Below, piece after piece: positions 1 through 6,585 of a DNA stretch of 11,145 nt (positions within the stretch are counted from its first letter, which is position 1; every line of letters starts with the position of its first letter). The DNA lies in the NCBI GenBank assembly GCA_964649845.1, contig CAZYSS010000068.1:1-11145 (forward strand), written 5' to 3'. Origin of the DNA: RGIG3102 sp964649845 (GTDB lineage: Bacteria; Bacillota; Clostridia; Oscillospirales; Ruminococcaceae). The notes beneath the pieces were generated by a model, which saw only the letters and a list, made by a program, of their open reading frames with translations, searched no databases and was not told the DNA's origin. The translations under genes were made by a program, and so were the position numbers.

Positions 1-14
1 GACAGACTTTCAGA

Positions 15-86
15 ACCTCTTAAGAGGTGAGCCGGTAATATGCCCTTTTAGGGCTTGTGCATACCACGCGTTCAACGCGTGGTTTT
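15..86. repeat. Cluster of three hairpins, possible IS200/IS605-type end or terminator
   Basis: Three inverted repeats lie in 70 bases. A perfect 14-base palindrome, ACCTCTTAAGAGGT, is at 15-28. GCCC/GGGC with a five-base loop is at 42-54. A 10-bp perfect inverted repeat around a single C is at 63-83 (left arm ACCACGCGTT), followed by TTTTGATTT. The last hairpin plus its T-run could end a plus-strand transcript entering from outside the window. Compact serial hairpins are also typical of the subterminal ends of IS200/IS605-family elements and of the RNAs made from TnpB ends. No transposase is visible here, so the element assignment is inference. Confidence 0.4.
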
Positions 87-119
87 GATTTCATATAGCT
101 TATTATACAGGAATGACAA

Positions 120-1796
120 TTATAATTTGTCCCAGAAATTATCCAGTTTTTCTTTTAAATCAGTCTGATTTCTCACTGTTTTCAGATGGGACCAGTGGGC
201 AGGCATATTGCGCAGATAGCGGTCTGTGGTAAATCGACTGTCAATCAGCAACACCACTCCCCTGTCTGTTTCTGTGCGTATTACTCGGCCTGCAGCCTGC
301 ATAACCTTGTTCATACCGGGGTACTGATATGCAAAGGCAAAACCATTTTCCCCGTTTTTGTCATAATAATCTTTCAGTGTATTCAGCTGGGTATTTATCT
401 GCGGCAGACCTACACCCACGATGGCACAACCGATAAGCCTGTCCCCTGTCAGGTCTATTCCTTCGCCATAAATACCGCCCATTATGCAGAAGCCAAGCAG
501 GCCATCAGTATTGCTGCCATCAAAACCGGCAATAAAATCTGCACGCTGGTTTTCATCCATATTTGGCTGTTGAATAATTGTGTTGATGTCATATTTCTGT
601 ATGAAATTGTCATAGGCAGATTTCATATATGCATAGCTTGGGAAATATGCTATATAGTTACCCTTTTTCGCAGTAGCAAACTGATACAGCATATCGCAGA
701 TTTCATTCAGGCTTTTTTCCCTGTCTGCATATTTTGTACTTATTCTGTCTGCAACAAACAGCCCCAGATTATCCTGACTGAAAGGGCTTGGGATATTTAT
801 TTTTTCACCTGTACCACCCATCTGCTGCTTGTAGTAATCCAACGGAGTAAGTGTGGCTGAAAATGCAATGGCACTGTTGCCTGTAAGCAGCTGCTTGTCT
901 ATATTTTCACTTGGGTCTGTGCAATACAGCTTTATGGAAACATTGTCACTGTTTCTGGAAATGATGGTAACGTATTTTTCATTGTATTCTTCAAGAATTC
1001 TGATAAAAAATTTTGTATCAAAATATAAATTCTGCAGGGTTTCATCAAGCTGTTCTTTTTTGTGTCTATCGAAAAACTCTGCACATTCCTTTACAAAACT
1101 TCTCAACGGCTTTTCAATATCATCCGGTAAATTTTCTGCAACAATTTTATTATCATCAATATCATCGAATTTATGACGATATTCTATAAACATATTGTTT
1201 ACAGCATTAAGGGCCTTTATCAGTTTTTTCTCTTTTTTGTCAGTTGCCTTTTTGATTTCAAAAAAGGATTTTTTATCAATACTGGCTGAATACATCTCCC
1301 TGGCCCTGTCTGGCAGATTGTGTGCTTCGTCTATCAGGAATGTATATTCACCTTTTCTGTTTTCAAAAAAGCGCTGCAGTTTTGCAGTAGGGTCGAACAG
1401 GTAATTGTAATCGCATATTATCACATCACACCATTCACTGATATCAAGAGACAGTTCATATGGGCATAGCTGATGTTTTTCTGCCGTCTGTGTTATAAGC
1501 TCTCTGGAAAAAATATTGTTTTGCTGTAATGTATCATAAAGAACATCGTTGATTTTATCAAAATAGTCTTTTGCATAGGGACAAGAAACAGGGTCACATT
1601 TTCTGTTTTCAAGAAAACAAACCTTGTCTTTGGCAGTAATATTAAGTGTTTTAAGGGATAAATCCTGGTTTTTATCATATAAAATGCTGACAGCGTTGGT
1701 TGCAGCAGCTGCTGTAACAGTTTTTGCCGTCAAGTAAAACACCTTGTCAGTCAGGCTCTCACCCATAGCTTTCAAACTGGGGAAAATTGTAGACAT
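120..1796 (-). CDS. Fe-S superfamily 2 DNA helicase (Rad3/XPD/DinG type), C-terminal fragment of a frameshifted gene
   Basis: This is the helicase half of a nuclease-helicase. The family unwinds DNA with ATP, 5'-3', in repair. Visible motifs are four cysteines (residues 60, 67, 72, 111) placed as in the XPD Fe-S cluster; the DEAH box in LIDEAHN (154-160); SAT in the AFSATLTP motif; GEGIDL (motif V); and QAAGRVIR (motif VI). The ATG at 1796 is only the first Met of an interrupted frame. In the same frame upstream, back to 1853, the DNA encodes FACAPTGIGKT, a Walker A motif. A protein begun at 1796 would therefore lack ATP binding. The frame is closed at 1854-1856 by TAA, and the preceding sequence continues in another frame as the nuclease fragment. 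Restoring one base gives a single 779-residue protein. As it stands the product is probably inactive, unless the frameshift is a sequencing error. Confidence 0.85.
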   Translation of the reverse strand: MSTIFPSLKAMGESLTDKVFYLTAKTVTAAAATNAVSILYDKNQDLSLKTLNITAKDKVCFLENRKCDPVSCPYAKDYFDKINDVLYDTLQQNNIFSRELITQTAEKHQLCPYELSLDISEWCDVIICDYNYLFDPTAKLQRFFENRKGEYTFLIDEAHNLPDRAREMYSASIDKKSFFEIKKATDKKEKKLIKALNAVNNMFIEYRHKFDDIDDNKIVAENLPDDIEKPLRSFVKECAEFFDRHKKEQLDETLQNLYFDTKFFIRILEEYNEKYVTIISRNSDNVSIKLYCTDPSENIDKQLLTGNSAIAFSATLTPLDYYKQQMGGTGEKINIPSPFSQDNLGLFVADRISTKYADREKSLNEICDMLYQFATAKKGNYIAYFPSYAYMKSAYDNFIQKYDINTIIQQPNMDENQRADFIAGFDGSNTDGLLGFCIMGGIYGEGIDLTGDRLIGCAIVGVGLPQINTQLNTLKDYYDKNGENGFAFAYQYPGMNKVMQAAGRVIRTETDRGVVLLIDSRFTTDRYLRNMPAHWSHLKTVRNQTDLKEKLDNFWDKL

Positions 1797-1804
1797 TGTT
1801 TTGC

Positions 1805-2458
1805 CTATTCCTGTGGGTGCACAGGCAAAGATGCGGTTGTTTCCCTGATTGTTTTATAAACCGCAACTGCCAGTGAACGCTGGCCTGCACGATAATCTTC
1901 AAAAGGAAATGCCAGCTGTTGTAATGAATTATTCCTATGCTCTGTCCAGGTGTATGACAACAGTGCCCATTTTCTGTAGGATTTTAAAACACTGAAAACT
2001 GTTTCCTCCAGTTCGGAAACAGTAAATATTTTGCTGATTTTTTTAATCTCATCAGTATCTATATTGTAGTATGTCAGTTGAATATCAATTTCAGAAAAAT
2101 TTTCTTTTTTGCAAACTATATATCCATAAAAGCTGGCCTGCGCCCAATGGGCTTTGCTGTAATTTTCATCAATCCGGTCTATAGGAGTAGAAACTGTCTT
2201 AATTTCATCTATTGTAACCTTGTTTTCGTTTCTGATAATACCATCTGCTCTGCCATGAAGTGTGTAAAGTATATCCGCTTCATACAAATCTATAGTGAGA
2301 AACTGTTCTGAAAAATAGTCTTTGCCGGCCTCTTTCTGCAATTTGCGGTGTATTCTGGAGCCGAGCAATGCCCTGTCTGTTCCTGTGAAACGTGAATCTA
2401 TGCTACCGGAACGGAGAATAAACTCCACCAGTTTTTTAATTGCAATTTTTATGTGCAT
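1805..2458 (-). CDS. PD-(D/E)XK (Cas4-like) nuclease domain, N-terminal fragment of a nuclease-helicase
   Basis: The 217-residue product carries a RecB/Cas4-type nuclease core: GSRIHRKLQ (33-41, His37), GRADGI (69-74, Asp72), IDEIKT (83-88, the (D/E)XK element) and a QASFYGY helix (107-113) matching the QxxxY motif. It lacks the cysteine cluster of true Cas4. From about residue 184 it runs into FPFEDYRAGQ, which matches the Q-motif region of the following helicase. The last dozen residues (after TIRE) are out-of-frame sequence ending at a premature stop. In Clostridia this nuclease is normally fused to the Rad3-type helicase in one polypeptide of about 780 residues, so this is the front part of a broken gene. 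The start is supported by AAAGGAG at 2466-2472, seven bases before the ATG. Likely role: DNA repair or processing of branched or damaged ends (inference from domains). Confidence 0.82.
   Translation of the reverse strand: MHIKIAIKKLVEFILRSGSIDSRFTGTDRALLGSRIHRKLQKEAGKDYFSEQFLTIDLYEADILYTLHGRADGIIRNENKVTIDEIKTVSTPIDRIDENYSKAHWAQASFYGYIVCKKENFSEIDIQLTYYNIDTDEIKKISKIFTVSELEETVFSVLKSYRKWALLSYTWTEHRNNSLQQLAFPFEDYRAGQRSLAVAVYKTIRETTASLPVHPQE
1835..1853 (-). other. Frameshift site joining nuclease and helicase frames
   Basis: On the minus strand the nuclease frame reads ...YKTIRE then turns to nonsense, while the -1 frame opens at 1853 and reads NNQGNNRIFACAPTGIGKT. Adding one A within GGGAAACAACC (complement of 1835-1845) gives TIRENNRIFACAPTGIGKT, a natural junction for this helicase family. 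The full span 120-2458 is 2339 bases; one more makes exactly 780 codons. The run GGGAAAC looks like a slippery heptamer, but it is not in the zero frame required for -1 slippage. A one-base deletion, real or technical, is the simplest reading. Confidence 0.8.
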
Positions 2459-2465
2459 TTCTCTT

Positions 2466-2472
2466 CTCCTTT
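2466..2472 (-). promoter_or_regulatory. Ribosome binding site of the nuclease-helicase gene
   Basis: AAAGGAG on the minus strand, seven bases from the ATG at 2458. It fixes the start of the nuclease fragment. No convincing sigma-A promoter was found in the AT-rich stretch 2482-2570 behind it. Confidence 0.75.
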
Positions 2473-2572
2473 CTCTGATATAGCATTATTATATATAATT
2501 TACAGCAAAATATATACAGACATAATTTTCTTAGCTCTTTACTCTGATATAAAACTTATTTCAAACCAAAAA

Positions 2573-2594
2573 TAAAGTCCCGAAGGACTTTTAT
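2573..2594 (-). terminator. Intrinsic terminator of the M42 peptidase gene
   Basis: Just after the peptidase stop codon the minus strand forms AAAGTCC-TTCG-GGACTTT (2574-2591), a 7-bp stem capped by a stable UUCG loop. It is followed by ATTTTTGG as the U-tract. It separates the peptidase from the downstream nuclease-helicase gene, so the two are probably transcribed independently. Confidence 0.85.
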
Positions 2595-2596
2595 TT

Positions 2597-3628
2597 TTAT
2601 CTGAGATATTCTTCTATGAGTTTGTATGTGTTAATAAGGCCTTCAACATGACTGCGTTCATAACCATGGGAAGCATACACACCTGGGCCGATAAGTCCGT
2701 GACGCACATCATAACCTGCTTTCAGGCTTACATCAACATCAGAACCATAGAATGGGTAAACATCCACCGCGTAATCTGCACCTGCTCTTTTTGCTGCGCT
2801 GATAAGGTCAGATACAACATCATAGTTATATGGACCTGATGAATCTTTTGCGCATATGGAAACCTGTGTTTCTGTGCAGTTGAGGCCATTGCCCACACAG
2901 CCCATATCCACACTTATCATATCTTTTACATCGTCAGGAATACCTGTTGCCGCGCCATGACCAACTTCTTCATATACAGTAAAATCAATGTAAACTTTTC
3001 TGTTGAATGCTGCATCGCCATTTTTCAAAGCTTTTGCAAGTGTGAGAAGTACAGCAGCTGATGCTTTGTCATCAAGAAAACGGCTTTTGATAAATCCGTT
3101 GGATGTGATTGTAAATCTTGGATTTACTGCAACAATATCACCTGTTTCAATACCCAGTTTTTTTGTATCGTCCTTTGAGTACACCTTTTCATCAAGAAGC
3201 AGTTCAAGTGTGGAATCAAAACTTCTCACCGCTGTGGCCACTTCCCTGTTCACGTGAGATGAAGCATTTTCCAGTTGGAATGTAGCATCATATTTTTTAC
3301 CAGCTCTTGTAATAATAACGGCTGTTTCTGTTTCCACATTAGCAGCCTGCAGACCACCAAGCGGAGTAACAATAAGTGCACCATTACTTTTTATTGATTT
3401 GACCATCGCTCCTAGAGTGTCCACATGGGCTGCCAGCATAAGGGCATTTTCCCCTTCGTTGAGCTGACAGACAACACCGCCTTTGTGCAGTGTGTATGGG
3501 GCATAGCCCATTGACTGCAACTCTGCCATAAGGTAGTTGCTGACTTCTTTTGTATAGCCTGTAGGGCTTGGGATAGCCAGCAGTTTTTCAAGCTGTGTAA
3601 GCATATATTCTTTTAAATGCTTTTTCAT
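2597..3628 (-). CDS. M42 family metallopeptidase (glutamyl aminopeptidase/TET type)
   Basis: Predicted cytoplasmic dinuclear zinc or cobalt aminopeptidase of 343 residues, the usual M42 length. M42 enzymes trim N-terminal residues from peptides and often form dodecameric tetrahedral shells. Ligand and catalytic motifs visible are AAHVDTLG (His68, Asp70), FLDDKAS with the bridging Asp186, YEEVGHG (Glu220 as base, Glu221 as ligand), SVDMG (Asp241) and a C-terminal HGYERSH (321-327) expected to supply the last His ligand. There is no signal peptide or membrane segment. An ATG at 3628 is preferred because AGGTG (3635-3639) sits six bases upstream. An in-frame GTG at 3637 would add three residues (MIK). 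The gene has a near-consensus promoter of its own and a UUCG terminator, so it is monocistronic. Its neighbour in the other direction is the phosphate transporter. Substrate specificity cannot be read from the sequence. Confidence 0.93.
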   Translation of the reverse strand: MKKHLKEYMLTQLEKLLAIPSPTGYTKEVSNYLMAELQSMGYAPYTLHKGGVVCQLNEGENALMLAAHVDTLGAMVKSIKSNGALIVTPLGGLQAANVETETAVIITRAGKKYDATFQLENASSHVNREVATAVRSFDSTLELLLDEKVYSKDDTKKLGIETGDIVAVNPRFTITSNGFIKSRFLDDKASAAVLLTLAKALKNGDAAFNRKVYIDFTVYEEVGHGAATGIPDDVKDMISVDMGCVGNGLNCTETQVSICAKDSSGPYNYDVVSDLISAAKRAGADYAVDVYPFYGSDVDVSLKAGYDVRHGLIGPGVYASHGYERSHVEGLINTYKLIEEYLR

Positions 3629-3659
3629 TTTAATCACCTGTTCCTTGTTATATATTGAA

Positions 3660-3688
3660 ATTATACTATCATTTTGATTTACTGTAAA
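3660..3688 (-). promoter_or_regulatory. Sigma-A promoter of the M42 peptidase
   Basis: On the minus strand TTTACA (complement of 3683-3688) is followed after exactly 17 bases by TATAAT (complement of 3660-3665). Transcription should start near 3653, leaving a leader of about 25 bases. The -35 hexamer is one member of the TTTACA/TGTAAA array and is one arm of the inverted repeat TGTAAA-GAT-TTTACA (3683-3697). A regulator bound there would cover this promoter. Confidence 0.8.
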
Positions 3689-3773
3689 GATTTTACAAGT
3701 ATTTTACAACACTGTGCATACATGCTTTACATTTACAAATTAAAATGTTTATGTTTTGTAAAACAACTTTACA
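3678..3773. promoter_or_regulatory. TTTACA/TGTAAA array, candidate Pho box, between divergent genes
   Basis: Exact TTTACA occurs on the plus strand at 3692, 3703, 3726, 3732 and 3768, with TTTACT at 3678. The reverse complement TGTAAA occurs at 3683 and 3757. The pair 3692/3703 is spaced 11 bp; 3726 lies 23 bp (about two 11-bp turns) farther, with a weak 4/6 match (TGTGCA, 3713) between. Tandem TT(A/T/C)ACA hexamers at 11-bp phase are the known binding pattern of Bacillus PhoP, and the downstream gene is a phosphate transporter. Two pairs also form inverted repeats (3683-3697, and TTGTAAA/TTTACAA from 3756 to 3774). Regulation by PhoP is inference. The transporter's own -10 element could not be fixed. 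Confidence 0.5.
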
Positions 3774-3793
3774 ACAAAATCAGGAGATTAATC

Positions 3794-5542
3794 ATGAGTA
3801 TTTTCAATGTATTTTCACTTATGGGAGGTCTTGCCTTGTTCATGTATGGTATGGACGTTATGGGCAAAGCACTGGAAAAAGCTGCAGGCAACAAGCTGAG
3901 CAGCATTCTCAGCACCATAACATCCAGCCCGATAAGAGGCTTTATGCTGGGTCTTGGTGTAACATCTGTTATACAGTCTTCCTCCGCAACAACTGTTATG
4001 GTAGTTGGTTTTGTAAACTCCGGTATCATGACACTTAAGCAAGCCATCGGTATTATTATGGGGGCCAATGTTGGCACAACTGTTACAGCCTGGATTATTT
4101 CTCTGTCTGGTATTCAGGATGACAGCCTGTTATTAAAGCTGTTAAAGCCATCTTCCTTTGCACCTGTACTTGCCTTTATCGGTCTGCTGCTTTATATGGG
4201 CAGCAAAAAAGACAAAAAGAAAAATATCGGCGCAATCATGCTGGGCTTTACAATTCTTATGACAGGTATGGATATGATGTCCGGAGCTGTTGAACCACTC
4301 AGCGAAATGCCTTGGTTCCAGCAGCTGTTTGTAACATTCTCAAACCCAATCATCGGTGTTCTGGTTGGTGCAATTGTAACAGCCATTATCCAGTCTTCCT
4401 CTGCTTCTGTTGGTATTCTGCAGGCATTGTCCACAACAGGTGCTGTAACATTCGGCAGTGCCCTGCCAATCATTATGGGTCAGAATATCGGTACCTGTAT
4501 CACAGCTATCCTGGCTTCATTTGGCACATCCAAAAACGCAAAACGTACAGCTGCTGTTCATCTGTACTTTAATATCACAGGTGTTGTAGTATGTATGATT
4601 CTGTTTTATAGCCTGAATGCCGTATTCCATTTTGAATTTGTAAACAGTGTTGTTGACCAGCGTGGTATTGCTATAGTACATACTTGCTTCAACCTTATCA
4701 CAACATCTGTTCTTCTGCCTTGCTCCGGTTTCCTTGAAAAACTTGCTATTGCAACAATCAAAGATGATGAAAAAGACGAAGAATTTGCACTGCTTGACAG
4801 CCTGCTGCTGAATACACCGGCTATTGCCGTTGAAAGAAGCCGTGTGGTTGCAAATGAAATGGCTGAAATAGCACTGAAAGGCTTTAGAAAATCCACATCA
4901 TCCATCAACAATTATACAGATGAATTCTTTGAAGAAATCAGCGGAATGGAAAAATCTGTTGACAAATACGAGGACAAACTGGGTACATATCTTGTACAGC
5001 TAACTGAACACGATATGACAAGCGATGACAGCTATGAAGTGAACAAAATCCTTCACGTTATCAATGATTTTGAAAGAATCAGCGACTATTCCGTAAACGT
5101 GGTAGGCACTGCAAGAGAAATGATGGAAAAACAGGTTAAATTCTCTGACGAAGCTATGAAAGAAATTGCAGTTCTTGAAAAAGCTGCACATCAGCTGATA
5201 GGATTTACAGGCAAAGCTTTTGCTGACACCGACCTGAATATCGCATATGAGATTGAACCACTGCAGCATGTTATCAACGAAATAATTATGCAGATTAAGG
5301 ACAACCATATTTTCCGTCTGAGAAACAAAGAATGTACAATTGAACTGGGATTTGTATTGTCTGACCTGCTAAACGCATATGAAAGAGCATCTGCGCATTG
5401 TGCCAACGTGGCGATTGCGGTTATAGAATCTGCACACACAGGTTATGCGCCACACGAATCAGCAAGAAAATATCGCAGAGATGAGGAATCATCTTACCAG
5501 GAACTTTACAAAAAGAACAAAGAACTATACACTCTCACTTAA
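3794..5542 (+). CDS. Na+/phosphate cotransporter of the NptA/PNaS family with C-terminal PhoU domain
   Basis: Integral membrane protein of 582 residues predicted to import phosphate with sodium. The membrane part (about 1-320) has the two inverted PF02690-type repeats, each with the signature QSSSA (QSSSATT at 61-67, QSSSAS at 200-205) and a following GANVGTT/GQNIGT motif (90-96, 229-234). Residues from about 340 to the end form a helical PhoU-like cytoplasmic domain with NDFERISDYSVN (424-435) and NAYERASAHCANVA (527-540), the paired E/D-R-D/H helices of PhoU. This architecture is standard for bacterial NptA/YjbB-like proteins, in which PhoU is thought to gate transport. The start at 3794 is chosen because AGGAG (3782-3786) lies seven bases upstream and the protein then begins with the first membrane helix. 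A longer open frame back to 3674 would run through the promoter region. The phased TTTACA array upstream suggests phosphate-dependent control. Confidence 0.93.
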   Translation: MSIFNVFSLMGGLALFMYGMDVMGKALEKAAGNKLSSILSTITSSPIRGFMLGLGVTSVIQSSSATTVMVVGFVNSGIMTLKQAIGIIMGANVGTTVTAWIISLSGIQDDSLLLKLLKPSSFAPVLAFIGLLLYMGSKKDKKKNIGAIMLGFTILMTGMDMMSGAVEPLSEMPWFQQLFVTFSNPIIGVLVGAIVTAIIQSSSASVGILQALSTTGAVTFGSALPIIMGQNIGTCITAILASFGTSKNAKRTAAVHLYFNITGVVVCMILFYSLNAVFHFEFVNSVVDQRGIAIVHTCFNLITTSVLLPCSGFLEKLAIATIKDDEKDEEFALLDSLLLNTPAIAVERSRVVANEMAEIALKGFRKSTSSINNYTDEFFEEISGMEKSVDKYEDKLGTYLVQLTEHDMTSDDSYEVNKILHVINDFERISDYSVNVVGTAREMMEKQVKFSDEAMKEIAVLEKAAHQLIGFTGKAFADTDLNIAYEIEPLQHVINEIIMQIKDNHIFRLRNKECTIELGFVLSDLLNAYERASAHCANVAIAVIESAHTGYAPHESARKYRRDEESSYQELYKKNKELYTLT

Positions 5543-5551
5543 GTATTTCAA

Positions 5552-5587
5552 AAAAATTACCCGCAGAAGCTTCTGTGGGTAATTTTT
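5552..5587. terminator. Bidirectional terminator between transporter and gpsA operon
   Basis: A near-perfect 36-base inverted repeat (AAAAATTACCC... / ...GGGTAATTTTT around AGAAGCTTCT) lies between the convergent transporter and gpsA stop codons. A and T runs flank it, so it can end both transcripts. The one irregular pair (5563/5576) is G-U in the plus-strand RNA but C-A in the minus-strand RNA, so the hairpin should be slightly stronger for the transporter mRNA. Confidence 0.87.
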
Positions 5588-5589
5588 AT

Positions 5590-6558
5590 TTAATAAGTGT
5601 TTGAAAATTCTTCTTTTACATCTCTTTCAAAAAGTCTGTAAAGTGTTTCTTTTGGTTCAGTATGATTATAAATAACATCATATACAGCACGTGAAATAGG
5701 CATTTCCACCCCATATTCAGCTGAAAGCTTCATAAGTGCCTTTACTGTTGCCACACCTTCCGCCAGCTTTTCATATGGCTGACCTGTGATGTATTTCTCA
5801 CCAAACATTCTGTTCTGGCTGTGGAGAGAAAACAGGGTTGCTTCATAGTCACCAAGATGTGAAAGGCCATATGCAGAGAGCTCGTTGCCGCCCATTGCTT
5901 TGATAAGGCGTGAAACTTCTCTTGCTCCGCGTGCCATAAGTGCACCTTTAAGACTGGAAAGTCGGAGACCATCCAGCATACCGGCTGCAATACCGATTAC
6001 GTTTTTGGCAGCAGCACCGATTTCTGTGCCTATAATATCGTCCCCCAGATAAAGCCTGATAAGATCACTGGAGAAATTGTTAACAACATCGTTTATCACC
6101 ATTTTGTCTTCGCTGTCAACAACCATACAGTTTGGTATACCTGCCATAAAATCCTGTACGTGACCCGGACCAACCCATACACAGATGTTTATATACTGAC
6201 GGATTGTGTCTTTTACTATCTGGGACAGGCGCTGGCCGGATTCGCTTTCTATACCTTTCATACAAAGGATGAATGTTTTTCCGTGCAGATTGTACTGGTT
6301 GAGTCTTTCACAGAATTCACGCAGATGCTGTGCACTGATAGAGATTACAATATATTCTGAATGATTGATAGCCTTTTCCAGGTCCGGTTCAAGTATAAGG
6401 TTATCTGGAAGTTCAAGATAAGAGTTTTTTCTTTCTTTAAGCAGCTGTTCATAATCAGGACTGCCTTCCAGCCCCCATAAAACAACATTGTTTTTTCTGC
6501 TGTGGTATACTGCAAGGAATGTACCCCAACGGCCGGAACCTAATACTGTTACGTTCAT
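5590..6558 (-). CDS. gpsA: NAD(P)H-dependent glycerol-3-phosphate dehydrogenase, divergent GpsA
   Basis: Reduces dihydroxyacetone phosphate to sn-glycerol-3-phosphate, the backbone for phospholipid synthesis, in the cytoplasm. The 322-residue length fits GpsA. The Rossmann dinucleotide loop is GSGRWGT (7-13). CMKGIE (99-104), the catalytic lysine in EIGAAAKNVIGIAAGMLDGL (Lys185), ALMARG (206-211), and a GDY...QNRMFGE stretch (236-254) follow in family order. Several motifs differ from common GpsA: GPGHVQDF replaces the usual GPSHAEEV, and LSHLGDYEATLFSLHSQNR replaces the usual GxGDLxxTxxSxxSRN pattern. It is therefore a divergent member, and another 2-hydroxyacid or sugar-phosphate dehydrogenase cannot be fully excluded. 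The start is supported by AGAGGT (6564-6569). It is the last gene of the HAD-SGNH-gpsA operon, 27 bases after the SGNH stop, and is followed by the shared terminator. Confidence 0.87.
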   Translation of the reverse strand: MNVTVLGSGRWGTFLAVYHSRKNNVVLWGLEGSPDYEQLLKERKNSYLELPDNLILEPDLEKAINHSEYIVISISAQHLREFCERLNQYNLHGKTFILCMKGIESESGQRLSQIVKDTIRQYINICVWVGPGHVQDFMAGIPNCMVVDSEDKMVINDVVNNFSSDLIRLYLGDDIIGTEIGAAAKNVIGIAAGMLDGLRLSSLKGALMARGAREVSRLIKAMGGNELSAYGLSHLGDYEATLFSLHSQNRMFGEKYITGQPYEKLAEGVATVKALMKLSAEYGVEMPISRAVYDVIYNHTEPKETLYRLFERDVKEEFSNTY

Positions 6559-6585
6559 ATAATACCTCTGTAAATCAATTAAAAA

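Noticed and set aside
186..860. Plus-strand open frame of 224 codons opposite the helicase
   Set aside because: It is the antisense shadow of helicase motifs V and VI; no ribosome binding site and no domain.
1835..1850. Programmed -1 frameshifting at GGGAAAC in the nuclease-helicase
   Set aside because: The zero-frame codons are AGG GAA ACA, so the heptamer is in the wrong phase for tandem slippage, and no stimulating hairpin was evident downstream.
1805..2458. Cas4 of a CRISPR system
   Set aside because: No Fe-S cysteine cluster, no cas genes or array nearby, and the continuation into helicase sequence shows a repair-type fusion.
3674..3793. A 40-residue N-terminal extension of the phosphate transporter
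   Set aside because: It runs through the TTTACA array, lacks a ribosome binding site at its ATG, and the ATG at 3794 has AGGAG seven bases upstream.
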